Origin: Plantago ovata
Lineage: Eukaryota > Streptophyta > Magnoliopsida > Lamiales > Plantaginaceae
Assembly: GCA_028274465.1 (NCBI GenBank)
Contig: CM051455.1
Span: 92,202,365-92,266,364, forward strand
Reading direction: 5' to 3'
Length of the DNA stretch: 64,000 nt
Below, in pieces: positions 12,339-24,018 of this stretch. The notes under the pieces were generated by a model. The model was not told the origin of the DNA. It saw only the letters and a program-made list of their open reading frames with translations, and did not search any database. The stretch's first letter is position 1; every line of letters begins with the position of its first letter. A program made the translations under genes and the position numbers.

Positions 12339-12511
12339 CCACGTTCTTTCATATCCATTTTATTTACAGCCTTTGGTACTCGATATAATGTATTTCACGT
12401 TGACGTTATATGTTGCAGGTCAATTTGAATGAACATTCTTGCAGCTGTTACCAGTGGCAGATTAGGGGGTTCCCATGCCCTCATGCAATTGCAGTTATTA
12501 ACAGGAACCGC
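12339..12511 (+). pseudogene. MULE-type transposase fragment with SWIM zinc finger (copy 2)
   Basis: Same as 711-883. The acceptor-like TGTTGCAG ends at 12418 and the SWIM frame runs 12419-12511, with CSC, then PCPH. It is cut at 12512 by the LTR of element C. The rest of the transposase should lie beyond C's far end, outside the window. Confidence 0.7.
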
Positions 12512-13651
12512 TGATAAACGAGATTGTTAGACTCAATTAATCAAATAAATTTATTTTTAGCCAAAGGCAATTCACAACTACAACGAAAACCAAGGCACGT
12601 AGTGTAGAAGTAAAATAACCCCGAGTGTCGATCTCTAAGGACTATAACTAGCTTTAACTAATTTAACTTAAATATAAAATCAGAAAACGATTTAGCGAAT
12701 GTTTTTCTTATCAATTATGATGGAAGTTAGTGATAGTATGATCGTTCTAAGCATCGTGTTCTAATTACACATGAAGTACTTGAAGTTTGTATAGAAATCT
12801 ATGATCATGAATTATCCTAGTGTTTCTTTCAATTTAACACTAATCTACGAAGATAGATGGCTTAGATAGATCAAAGAAATAAAACAATAAATCAAGTCTT
12901 AAACGCGCAAAGCCACTCATGCATAATTAAGAACCCTAGCTATGAATTCACATACTATCACCAACCTTAGATTTAACTACTCATGTATAAATCGCAATCA
13001 ACAAGCATAATCAAATCAAGAATCAATGAAAATATGTTGAATTGAATAAACAAAAGCAGTAAAATCGTAAGATACAAGTTACCAACGAAGGTTGTCAATC
13101 TCCTCACAAGCAAGAATCGAGAATCAAAGATGTCCAATCTCTATGCTTAAGCTTCCGAATCAATAAAAAAAGAGTCTTTTATGCAAATAATTCCCAGAAC
13201 AAGCTCTGGAGAATTTGTCTCTCAAAAAGGTGAAAAGGTATGAAAAACGACTAAAATAGGCGAAACTATATATAGCTGACGAAACGTGGGAGGCGAACCG
13301 TCCCAGACGCCAGGCGATTCGCCTGAGACGTCCAGGTCGGTGGCCTCCGAGATTTTGGCTTGGGTTTTCCTTTTGGACTCGATTTTGCCTTCTAGTGACC
13401 TTTAAGCCTTGAAACTCGTCTGGAAACTTCTAGATACACCACGGATGACCACGAAGCACCCAAACTTCATTCTCTTTACCATAGTTGCCCATCAAAAGTA
13501 CATGTTTTACCTAAACACCTGAAATATGCAAAGAAAAGGGAAACGTGACACTATTCTAATAAAATGCATTAAAATATAAGTTAAATTAACCCAGAGGATA
13601 GCTAAATTGGTGAAAAAGACTCGAATGAAAGTGTAAAATACACGTTCATTA
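12512..13651 (-). repeat. Athila element C, 3' LTR, second tandem copy
   Basis: 1140 bp, nearly identical to 884-2023. The TATA box is at 13266-13275 and palindromes at 13289-13328. This copy is contiguous with the rest of C once D is set aside, so it is the one to use for C's structure. Confidence 0.87.
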
Positions 13652-15469
13652 AACTCCCCAAACCGAACCTTTGCTTGTCCTCAAGCAACTAAGCTAGACT
13701 CTAATGCAAAAAACCAATGCAACACATAAAGTGGAGTCTCATGCCAAATGAAATGAACTAATCTATTGAATCTATCAAAAACTTATGAACAATGACCATA
13801 CAAATCATAGCATGGATATTGGTTGAGGAATGCCTCGATTGACTCATACACATTCACACATGCACTATGTTAAACAAGCTAGTCTCTCGTAACATTCTCT
13901 ACTTGGACCTAGTCAATGACGACGCAATGAAACATGTTAAAATACGAATGGTTGTCCTGTGCCTATGAAACTGAGGACTTACTACTGTTCACCAAGTTAA
14001 GACTTTCCCTCAAAAAGAGCTCGAACCAATACTGGCTCTCATCAAACGAAGGAGGGTTCCCTAAAAGATCACACTCCCCTATTCTACCCATCTCTCAAGC
14101 AAAGTCATAAACTAATCACCACTTCCTGAATAGCAGGACGAGGGTGGTCTAGAACAGATGACACTCAACTAAACAAAAGTCAAACTTTACAACTCGATTA
14201 CGAACATTACAAGAATTGAAAAAACGAGACAAACACTTTGCTAACTGCTTTTTGGCTTTCTTTGGACCCTTCTATGCTTTTTTGGGGTCTTTTCTTTTAT
14301 TTTTTTTGCTTTTCAAGATTTCTGGAAATTTTCAATTTTTTTTTTTTTTAGCCAGCAGTAGCACAACGAAAAATAAATTACAATGACACACAAACGACCT
14401 CCCCAAACCTATTCGAAAGAATAGGTTAGAGAACAAACATTACGAAAAAGAAAAACAAACTCACAACACTCAAAATCGAAAAACAAGTCATAATGATAGT
14501 ATAACACCCTCCCCAAACCTACTCGTTAGAATAGGTTTCAAACAAAGGATCACACAATCTCACACTACCTCCTTCCTAGGCATTTAGCAATCTCAAAGCA
14601 AGGTGAAGACTTGTTGCCTCTTAGGGACATAATTACACGGGAAAACAACCACAATACTCTAACATGCATCATCTTATTATAAAGGCCTTCGTGAACCGCA
14701 GTAGAGAAAACACCACTAAGTGATGTCGAGACTACCAAGCTTAACTAAGTGCATATATAAATGTGACAAGCCAAGCGAGAAAAACCTCAAACAAATTCAT
14801 AGAGATGAAACGCATGGCCAAAGGTCATAACTAGTTAATCTACCCAATAAAAAAGTTAAAAATATTTGGCAATAAACTCCACACAAAAACATGCAAAACT
14901 ATACTAGGATGGTAGTGTATGCAACTAAATACTAAGAAAGCGATAAACGTGCAAATGCAAATAAAGGGTTTCACGAGTTTATCATAAACAAAACAAGTAT
15001 AGAGATAACCAAACCTGAACGTCGTCGCTCATCCCGAACGTCGAAAGTGGATTTAAGGTGAGAGCTAACTCGTACCTGTAACCTATATGACTCAAGGAAA
15101 CTCGTGAGAAACCAAAACGGGCGATAAAAGAAGTAAAAAGATCAATAATATAGCATAATAGGAGAAAATTGGGTTTTCGAACGAAAATCCGGACCTCCGG
15201 ATTTCTGGACACCCGAGGCGAACCGCCCCCCACCTGTGGGGCGATTCGCCTGGGGCGTCCAGAACGTACCCAGGCAGCCTGGACTTGCCAGGCGAATTGC
15301 CCCACGTGGGGGGCGGTTCGCCTGGCATCTCCAGACTCCTGGAGACGCCTTTTTCCTCCCAAAACGCAAAATTATCATCTTAAAACCTATTTCATCACCA
15401 AAAACATACGAAAACATAAAATAAAACACAATGACATGCTAAAAACAACAAAATACATCGTACATATCC
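13652..15469 (-). other. Element C polypurine tract and 3' untranslated region (copy 2)
   Basis: The PPT is at 13652-13664. AACCTATTC-type hairpins are at 14406-14427 and 14516-14537 (110 bases apart), and the GC palindrome array at 15212-15328. Compared with copy 1 there is a shorter T-run near 14335 and a 3-base loss near 14911. No gene is seen. Confidence 0.7.
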
Positions 15470-16025
15470 TTAAGTAGAGGTGGGAAAGGTTAGTTCGAGA
15501 TGATCAACCTCCACTTGATCACTAGGAAGCTCGAAGTATGGTTTCACTCGTTGCCCATTCACTTTGAAAGTATTGCCGGTCTTTGGATCCAAGAGTTCTA
15601 CAGCTCCATGGGGAGCAACTTGGACAATCTCGTATGGTCCATTCCAACGAGTATGGAGCTTTCCAGGAAATAGACGAAGGCGAATTAAACACCAAAGCTT
15701 TTTGACCAGGAATCAGTTCCTTACGTACTATACCACGATCATGATACTTCTTGGTACGCTCCTTGTAGATCTTGGCGTTCTCATAGGCATCGAGGCGTAA
15801 TTCATCAAGCTCATCAAGTTGTAACAACCGTTCTTCGCCAGCTTTTCCCAAATCAAGATTTAGCTCTTCAATAGCCCAATACGCCTTGTGTTCCAATTCC
15901 ACGGGAAGATGGCATGCTTTCCCATACACAAGTCTATACGGAGTGGTTCCAATCACCGTCCTGTAGCTAGTTCTATACGCCCAAAGCGCATCATTCAATT
16001 TTCCAGCACAATCTTTCCTACTAGG
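15470..16025 (-). pseudogene. Element C integrase C-terminal fragment (copy 2)
   Basis: Same content and same frameshift as 3847-4402, with one amino-acid change (AIEELNL here, AIKELNL in copy 1). It ends at the CTAGG target duplication (16021-16025). It is the true 3' continuation of the integrase at 34188-34785, split from it by the 18.2 kb of D plus A. Confidence 0.85.
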
Positions 16026-17336
16026 TGATGAACCGCGGATGTCGTGCTCCGAATTCAATCAAATAATATTTGTAATTTAGCCAAAGGCAATCCACAACTA
16101 CAACGAAAACCGTAGTGTAGCAGTAGAATGACTCGAGTGTCGTTCTCTCAGGACTATAACTAGCTTTATCTATTTAACAAGAGAATATAAACAACAGACA
16201 GATAGCAAAGGGGTTTTTCTAACAGATAATGGAGATTGGTGATAGTATGATCCTTCAAAGCATAACGGATCGATAATCATGCATAAATTCCTCGGTCTTG
16301 TATAGAGATCTTTGAATCAATCTAGTGTCCTGTTGCAATTATTAAGCACTACGAAGATAATTGGTCTGACAAGTCAATCACTATTGTCCTAATGTGTTCC
16401 GTAATTATTCAACACTACGAAGATAAACTCGCGTCCAGGTCGACAAGTGTCCAATTGTGCATAATAATTAATACAACATACGAGAATTTAGGCTGTGCCT
16501 GATCAACGAAATAAAGCAATGACACGGAGTATAATGCGCGATATAGCCATTAGCATGATTATCTTCCCTTCGCTAAGAATTCACATACTACCACCAACGA
16601 TAAGTTTAGCTACTCATAATAGGCATGCAATCAACATAAATCATAAAAGAAAACATATTGAAAGATATATAAAGTAAGTAGATTAAACTGTAAGATACAA
16701 GTTACCGAAGGTTGTCAATCTCCGAAGAATTGCGATCCTACAAGCTCCAATCTGCTACGAAAAAGTGTCCCCTAAGCTATGAACTCCCAGGACAGGCCCC
16801 GGGAAGTTCCTACCTAAAACTATAGAGAGAGGTGAGAAAGTAGGTCTGGAAAAGTATGACTTTCGGAGAAAACTGAGCAACTATATATAGGCCTCGAATT
16901 ATTGTGGGGCGGTTTGCCCCACACGCGCGGCGGTTCGCCCGGTGTGGGGCGGTTCGCCCCACCTCTGCGGCGGTTCGCCCGGAGAGAAATTCGCGGAATT
17001 CCGCGTTTTCGACGCGTTTTTGGATTTCTTCCCCTTTTCGGACTCGGTTTCTGACTTCTAGTAGCCTTCTAACCTCCAGATTCGGCCCCTAGACTTCAAA
17101 TCCTATCCGGAAACCTTCAGATACTCCAAATAGGCTTCTGGAACACCAATTCCTTGTCAACTTCAATATATTTTCCCGGAAATCCTCGAATTTCAACCAA
17201 AACCTGTAAAATAAAATCTAAAGGGAAACGTGACACTATTCTAATAAAATGCATTAAAATATAGCTAAATTAACATAGAGGATAGCTAAAATAGGTGAAA
17301 AAGACTCGAATGAAAGTGTAAAATACACATTCATCA
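16026..17336 (-). repeat. Athila element D, 3' LTR, second tandem copy
   Basis: 1311 bp, with TATA box at 16881-16890 and palindromes at 16903-16984. It pairs with the LTR at 32877-34187: same length, few mismatches by eye and the same CTAGG duplication outside. D is therefore a fairly young insertion with both ends intact, about 8.5 kb without A. Confidence 0.92.
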
Positions 17337-18877
17337 AACTCCCCAAACCGAACCTTTGCTTGTCCTCAAGCAACTAAGCTAGACTCTAACACAAAAAACA
17401 TGCAAGACACAAAATGGAGTCTCATGCCAAATAAAATGAACTAATCTACTGAATCTATCAAATAACATATGAACAAAAACCATATAAATCAAAGCATGAA
17501 TGTAGGTTGAAGAATACCTCGATTGACTTATATACATCCACATAAGCACTTATGTCAAGACAAGATAGTCTCTCGTAACATTCTCTACCTAGACCTAGTC
17601 AGTGACGACGTAATGAAGCATGCTAAGATACGAATGGTTGTCCCGTGCCTATGAAACTGAGGACTTACTGCTGTTCCACCATGTTAAGACTTTTCCTCAA
17701 AAGAGGTCGAACCAGTACTGGCTCTCATCAAACGAAGGAGGGTTCCCTATGAAAGATAACTCTCCCCTATTCTACCCATCTCTCAAGTAAAGTCTTAAGC
17801 TATTCACCACTTCCTGAATGGCAGGACGGGGGTGGTCTAGAACAGATGACACTTAAGACAAAAAAGATAAAAGACAAAAACACGATTATGAACATTACAA
17901 AAAATGGAAAATAAGACTCAACACTTTGCTAAACTGCTATTTGGCTTTCTTTTTTGGACCATTCTTTGCTTTTTTGGGGTCTTTTCCTTTTTTTCTTCCA
18001 GATTCTTTTTTCATTTTCTTTCTTTTTCTGGAATTTTTTCTTTCTTTTTTTTCGATTTTTTTTCTAGCCAACAGTAGCATAACAAAAAGAGAAACAAAAT
18101 GACTCACATGACTTCCCCAAACCTATTCGAAAGAATAGGTTGGAGCACAAAATTTACGAAAAAGGAAAAATAAACTCACGATACGAAAATAAAAAATAGA
18201 AACAAGTCTATGATGGTGTAACCCCCTCCCCAAACCTATTCGGAAGAATAGGTTATAAACAAAGGATCACACAACCTCCTTCCTAGGAATTTAGCAATCT
18301 CAAAGCATGGTGAAGACTTGTTGCCTCTTAGGTACATAATTACTCGGGAAAACAACCATAAGACCCTAACATGCATCATCCTATTATAAAGGACTTCGTG
18401 AACCGCAGTAGAGAAAACACCACTAAGTGATGTCGAGACTACCAAGCTTAACTAAATGCAATACATAAATGCGACATGCCAAGCGAGAAAAACTTCAAAC
18501 AAATTCATAGAGATGAAGCATACGATTAATGGCATAGTTGGTTGATCTACCCAATAAAAAAGTTCAAAAAATTCGGCAATATACTCCATATAAAACATGC
18601 AAGACTATCCTAGGATGAATGTAGTGAATGCAACCTAAAAAATCTAAGAAAGCAGTAAACGTGCAAATGCAAATGCAGGCGGATAAAGCATGCGAGGTAC
18701 TATACTCATCCTACCAATACCAAGCTCCAAGCTAACAACATCAGATCACTTAAATCCCATCCCCCCTTATGAAATTTACGCTAGTCCCTAGCAGTAAGAA
18801 AATGAGGAATAAGAAGTGATACTAGATGTTACCGAACGGTTTGGCCTCGGTTGGCTGAGAGTGGACATGTGGAAGGA
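17337..18877 (-). other. Element D polypurine tract and 3' untranslated region (copy 2)
   Basis: The PPT is at 17337-17349. Paired AACCTATTC/GAATAGGTT hairpins are at 18120-18141 and 18233-18254, each followed in sense by a TTGGGG purine run. A long pyrimidine tract (purine in sense) is at 17941-18066. No coding gene is seen. Confidence 0.7.
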
Positions 18878-20164
18878 CTAATCATTGGGATGGTAGTCCC
18901 CATAAAAGTCACTCCACATGTCATTCATGAGCTCATTGGACTGTCGTAGAGCTTCCTGCTGTTGCCGGATGAGTTGTTGCTGCTCCCACATGTGCTGCCT
19001 ATCCTCTCGGCGATGCTCCTCGAATATCTCCCAATCGCGGTTGTGCTGGACAATGTGCCTGTCGAGGTCCTGTCGCATGGCTGCGTTGTTGGCATCAATT
19101 CTGTCGAAATGGCCGTCGAGGTAGGTACGGAATTCAGAGAAGTCAAATCCTCTAGACCCCTGTGGTGCTCGAGGTGGTGCGTGCGGTGCTCGATGGACAA
19201 ACGGGATATCTGGGATAGGGGCTTGGCCAACGTCGGCCTCCATAACATCCTCATGATCGGAATCACTCGGCTGGAAGGGTGCTCCTACATCAGCAGCGGC
19301 AGCCGTGGGGTTCTTCAACTGATACCTATTGAGCTGCACCTCAATGGTCGAGGGTGAAAGGGCAGCGACCTCGCAATCCCCCTCCTCAATGTCTTCGACC
19401 CCATGATACTTGCAGTAGGCTGTGATGAAGCTTGGGAAGATGAATGGATTCCTCTTCTTTTCCCAGTGGCGCTCATACTCCTCATACATGATGTGCCCTA
19501 TGTCGATCTGATGTCTCCCTATCAGGCAGTAGAGGAGCTCGGCGTAATAGGGCTGAATCCACGAGTCATTCTTCCTTGGGATCAAGTTGGAGATGCAAAA
19601 TTTCATCATCACCTTAGCTTCAATGCTAAGGTCGCTATAACTGATCCGTCCAGGTTCTCCCCCGAGTTCTGGATATTGGTACTCCCTGTTGCAGATCGCG
19701 TCTGTGATGTGTCTCCCTATCCCCCTAGAGGCCCTTCAATACCGGTAGGTATGGTCGCTCCCTGTGAATTCCTGATTCCCGAAATGGATGAAGGAAGAAA
19801 TGTACTCTGGTGTCCACGGTATAATTAGGCCTCGGACTAGCACCCCATTCTTCTCCTTGAGATCTGTGTATCCAGTGTAGAACTCTTGGAGGAGTCTCTC
19901 GTCGCAACCTTTGAACCTGTTGGAACTGTACCATGCCCAATTCCTTTGTGACCCCAACTGTGACAGCGTCCTATATCCCGCTTTATCAACTGCGGACTCG
20001 GGAATGTCAATCCTCCTATCTGGGATGATTGACCTTCCTCCGTCGGCCATCTCCGTTTCTAGCCTTTGTCGCACCTCTATCGCAGCCACAGACAACTCGA
20101 ACATATGGTGAGATGGTTGGGAGCTAGATGCTACTCCCTTCCCCTTTTTGCTAGAGCCGGCTCT
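18878..20164 (-). pseudogene. Element D ORF2, putative plant transposon protein (copy 2)
   Basis: Same protein and same TGA break (19736-19738) as copy 1. It has the EFYTGYTD and LVRGLIIPWTP motifs, the NLIPRKNDSW helix region, an acidic/proline linker, and a glutamine-rich C-terminal helix. The 5' end stops at 20164, where A inserted; the natural start codon is not preserved. The intron and gag-protease that precede it in D lie beyond A at 29783-32732. The protein's function is unknown; the family name reflects its occurrence in transposons only. Confidence 0.78.
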
Positions 20165-21568
20165 TGATGAACGTATTTTTGACGCGTTCATCTTGTCTTT
20201 TTTACCTTCTTTTGCTATCTTCTAGCCTTGTTTTTTGGTTATTTTTGTAGAATAGTGTCACGTTTTGTGTTTTCTGCATTTTCATGCACTTAGGTACGAA
20301 ACGGCGTTTTTGGAGCTAAAAACGAGCCTTTTTGATGGAAAAGATGGCCCCGTTGAAGTTCCCCAATCTCCGTGGCTTGTTCGTAAGTGTTTGAGCATCA
20401 ATAAGCATCGAGAAGGATGAGTCCAAGGCACCCGAGGGCCACCCGAGGGCAAAAAGATTGAGTTTGAAGACAAAAATCTGCCTAGGAGCCAAGCTAAGCG
20501 CCTGGAATAGTGAAGCGCTCCGCTTCAATTTCCAGGAGCTTTGGCACAGAATCCAAGCGAAGCGCTTGGAGTTCCCAAAGCGCTTCGCTTGCCAAGCGCT
20601 CCGCTTGGCTTCTCCAAGCGGTCCGCTTGGCAGCGGTTACGTTTTCGGATTTTCCTTCTTAGATCTGATCTTTGATCATTATTTGAATATCTTTTGAACT
20701 GTAACTTCGTTTTGGAGAGCTCCTAAGCCCCAAAAATCAGAGAAAACTCAGATTACATTTTATTTTAGCTTGGGATTCAAGGTTTTGATTGGGATTCATC
20801 TTTTGTAATCATCTACGGAGAGGTTTTCTTTGCTTTCCACCGATTAGTGACAGCTTTGGTGGTAACTTGTATCACTCTCTTGTCTTGTAGTTTGATATGA
20901 TGTATTCTGATTATTATTCATATGAATTGATGTCTATGTTGATGAATATGAGTAGCTAAATCTTTTGTGTTGGTGGTAGAATGTAGAATATGCATGCTAT
21001 GGGTTATGTTTATGCTTACATGAGATTGTGATTCAATCTTGCTGCAAATCCCTTCATATGATTCTTAGTTGCCTATAAAATATATTCGAATTGAGTATAG
21101 TGACAAACTCTTTGTCAATGAAAGCTATAGGATTGTATGTTAGAGATTTGCAGCATGCTAGATAAATGGTGTTGGTGACAAGCACCTCTAAAGTATTGAT
21201 AGTGATCTTTTATGATGTGTGTCTTAAAGTTGCCTAGACGAGTTGCTTAGCAGACTTGATCGAAGGTTTTACGCACTGAACTTGTGAGCATATTCGTAAC
21301 CCATGCATGTGTATTTGATTTCTACCACCAACCGTTTTCCAAGCTTGATTACATAAATCTGATTTCTCGTTGCTTTGTTCTAAAGAAAACGATTCTATCA
21401 ACATTTGAAATCGTTGACTGAAATTACTAGCAAGAACCTCAAACAAAGCCACGTTAGGTCCCGAGAGAACGACACTCGGGGACAACTTGCCATTGCACTC
21501 TAGTTTGTGTAGTGATAAGTATTCTTAGGCTTTTAAACAAATTTAATTGGTGAAAAACGACATCATCA
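20165..21568 (+). repeat. Athila-type element A, 5' LTR
   Basis: 1404 bp, start TGATGAACG, end GACATCATCA. Palindromes occupy 20488-20636. Compared with the 3' LTR (28361-29727) it keeps one extra palindrome unit and one extra CACCCGAGGGC-like unit, so the two LTRs differ mainly by repeat loss. No target duplication is visible to its left (CGGCTCT) when compared with the right edge of A. Confidence 0.92.
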
Positions 21569-21571
21569 ATT

Positions 21572-21589
21572 TGGCGCCGTTGCCGGGGA
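21572..21589 (+). other. Primer-binding site for tRNA-Asp, element A
   Basis: TGGCGCCGTTGCCGGGGA, an exact complement of the plant tRNA-Asp 3' end, three bases after the LTR. Confidence 0.95.
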
Positions 21590-21711
21590 CTTAACTCCTT
21601 TGGTTGGTGTTTTTGTTTTGGTTTTTTCAGCCAACATCTCTTCTTTGTCTCATTTCTGTTTTTGTTTCTTTTTGCTTGAGATACTCACTATCTTGTATTT
21701 CAGGTGAGTGC

Positions 21712-24018
21712 ATGCCTAAAACCCGAACGGGTGGACCTATTATTGAATCTTTTGTAGACGAGATCGATCGTTTGTTTCAAAGGAGAAGGAGGAATTTGAA
21801 TCTCGAGTTTGAAGGAGTAGCATCTAGAGCTTCCACTTCTGGTATTCGGGAAGAGTCTTCTTCTTATCTTTTGGAGCCAATTCTTGAATCTGTTTACTTG
21901 GAAGGCGAAATGGTGGAGAGACCCATACGTACGCTTACTAAGCCTACGGTTGGGGCTAGAGGACCAGCAATTGTCCTCAATGATGCCACCAGGAACTTGG
22001 AGATCAAGAATCACATGTTCCAACAACTTCCCAAATTCTATGGGATGGCTAATGAGGACGTGATAGGGTACTTGAATGAGCTCGAGAACTTTGTTCTCCA
22101 TCTTGGGCGACCAGGAGCTGGTGTTACGGATGATGATCTCCGCATGAAGGTCTTTTCTATGGGACTAGGCGATCGTGCAAAGGCTTGGCTTAATACTTTG
22201 GAGGCCGGGTCTTTGACAACATGGGATTTATGTTTCGATAAGTTCATGGAGCGTTACTACCCCGCTTCCAAGACAATGGCTATGAAGAGCCAAATTAGCT
22301 CCTTCGAGCAGAGGTACGATGAGCCTTTCCACGAGGCCTATGATCATTTCATGGGGTTGCATCATCGATGCCCACATAACGGGTATGATAAAGGTCAGCT
22401 TCTCCAACTCTTTTACAATGGTTTACATCCTGAGATTCAATCTCAAGTGGATAGTATTTGTGGAGGTAGTATGGGGGAGTTGCTTCCTTCTCAAGCCCAA
22501 GTGAAGCTGGACATGATGTACCGGAATTTCCAAAACCGGAATGTGAGGGCTCGTGTGCTCCAGAAGGAGCAAAGAGGTGAGGCCAAGGTAGTAGTGGAAC
22601 AAAATGCATTCTATGGGTTCGCCCATGAAGTGAAGCAAGCTTTGAGGCAAAGCGTTCCTTCTCCTTCTACGGAAGTTTGTGGTGTGTGCAAGAACTATGG
22701 GCACCCGGCCTACTTATGCCGTTCTGAATTTGCTAGAGAGCAATATATCACGAACGATGTCCGTCAAGAAGTATATGCTGCTGAGGGAGAGCAAGTAGTT
22801 GGAGATGTGAACAACGGGCAAGGTTATGGCAATGTGAGGCCACAAAACCATGGACCCCGAGGTGGGTACCAGAATCAAGGCAACCGTGGTTATCTTCATA
22901 ACCCGGATCAAAATGCCTATGGGCTTAATCAAGATAGAAGTCGTCTCAGCTATGGGAACAATTGGTATGAAGGAGCACCGCCTTCTAATCCTACACCTCG
23001 GCCTCAGGTTGCTAGTTCGGGACCACAAGGTGGAGGGGTGCTTCCTTCACCTCTTGTCTCTTCACTCAATGATCTGGTTATGAAGACGAACAAATTCATG
23101 GAGCAGTACTATCGTAATGAGGCTACTAACAATCAACGCTTTGAGAAGCTTGAGGCTAGTAGTAGCAGTCTCCATAAGAAGCTACAAGAGCTTATAGATC
23201 GAGGGGCGAGTAGAGAGCAAGGGAAGTTTTCCGGAAACACGGAGAAGGCTATGGCCATAACCGTGGTGACTGATTTGCCCGTGGAGATCACGGTTGTGAG
23301 AGACAATGCACTAGTTGAGGTGCCAAGTTGCAAGATAACTGAAACTTGCAAAGTGAGTGAGGAGCTTGAGACTCCTAAGGTAGTTGTGGAAGAGAAAGTG
23401 GTCGCACAATCTGATGCGATAGTGGAGGAAGTGAATGAAAACTCATCGTCTGAGGATGAGTTGGTGGATATGGTGGAAGTGCCTATCCAAGAGAGCTTTG
23501 ATGTGGAAATCGGCTTGGGTAAGAAGGATGGAATAGTGGCAACTCTAGACACGGGAGCGGGTGTGAATGTCATACCTTTGAACGTGTACGAAAAGTCGGG
23601 TTTGTCTGGCTTAAGACCAATGAAGTGCATGGTGCAATTGGCGGATGGGTCTATGAAGAAGCCATTGGGTGTGATCGAGAATCTAGTGGTAAGAGTCGCC
23701 GGTGTAGAGGTCAAGACGAACTTCATCGTCATGCCTACATCCCCCGCAAAGCTCAAGGATGTGGTTCTTTTGGGTAGAGCCTTCATCAACAAAGTACATA
23801 TGGTGATAGACATGTACCGTCGTACATGTAGCTTCAAGGTAAATGGCAAGCAACATACGTTGCGAGCCATAATTAATTCATGTGCTTATGTTGATACTAA
23901 CGAACTTGTAGGATTCTTTGGTCCTCTTTATGTTCGTCAAGATGTGCAGGGACTTGGTGCTTTGAAGAGCACTTGGATGGGGAAGTCTAGTACCCGATGC
24001 AAAATTGATCCCGCATGA
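21712..24018 (+). CDS. Element A gag-protease polyprotein
   Basis: The open frame runs from an upstream ATG at 21604, but MPKTRTGG at 21712 matches the gag start in E, so I use it (768 aa). In order: basic N-terminus; capsid-like retrotransposon gag domain around residues 95-260 (FYGMANEDVIGYLNELENFV, DRAKAWLN, RCPHNGYDKGQLLQLFYNGL); a CCHC knuckle at 323-336 (CGVCKNYGHPAYLC); an Asn/Gly-rich linker; a short coiled coil; and an aspartic protease with DTGAG at 613-617. Gag forms the particle and the protease cuts it. The frame is unbroken. No RT, RNase H or integrase follows, so A cannot move alone. Confidence 0.9.
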   Translation: MPKTRTGGPIIESFVDEIDRLFQRRRRNLNLEFEGVASRASTSGIREESSSYLLEPILESVYLEGEMVERPIRTLTKPTVGARGPAIVLNDATRNLEIKNHMFQQLPKFYGMANEDVIGYLNELENFVLHLGRPGAGVTDDDLRMKVFSMGLGDRAKAWLNTLEAGSLTTWDLCFDKFMERYYPASKTMAMKSQISSFEQRYDEPFHEAYDHFMGLHHRCPHNGYDKGQLLQLFYNGLHPEIQSQVDSICGGSMGELLPSQAQVKLDMMYRNFQNRNVRARVLQKEQRGEAKVVVEQNAFYGFAHEVKQALRQSVPSPSTEVCGVCKNYGHPAYLCRSEFAREQYITNDVRQEVYAAEGEQVVGDVNNGQGYGNVRPQNHGPRGGYQNQGNRGYLHNPDQNAYGLNQDRSRLSYGNNWYEGAPPSNPTPRPQVASSGPQGGGVLPSPLVSSLNDLVMKTNKFMEQYYRNEATNNQRFEKLEASSSSLHKKLQELIDRGASREQGKFSGNTEKAMAITVVTDLPVEITVVRDNALVEVPSCKITETCKVSEELETPKVVVEEKVVAQSDAIVEEVNENSSSEDELVDMVEVPIQESFDVEIGLGKKDGIVATLDTGAGVNVIPLNVYEKSGLSGLRPMKCMVQLADGSMKKPLGVIENLVVRVAGVEVKTNFIVMPTSPAKLKDVVLLGRAFINKVHMVIDMYRRTCSFKVNGKQHTLRAIINSCAYVDTNELVGFFGPLYVRQDVQGLGALKSTWMGKSSTRCKIDPA

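Noticed and set aside
21572..21589. tRNA-Asp gene fragment
   Set aside because: Only the 18-base complement of the tRNA 3' end is present and it follows the LTR by three bases; it is a primer-binding site.
23133..23870. 245-codon minus-strand frame inside A gag-protease
   Set aside because: Antisense shadow of the protease region; Ser/Thr-rich low-complexity translation only.
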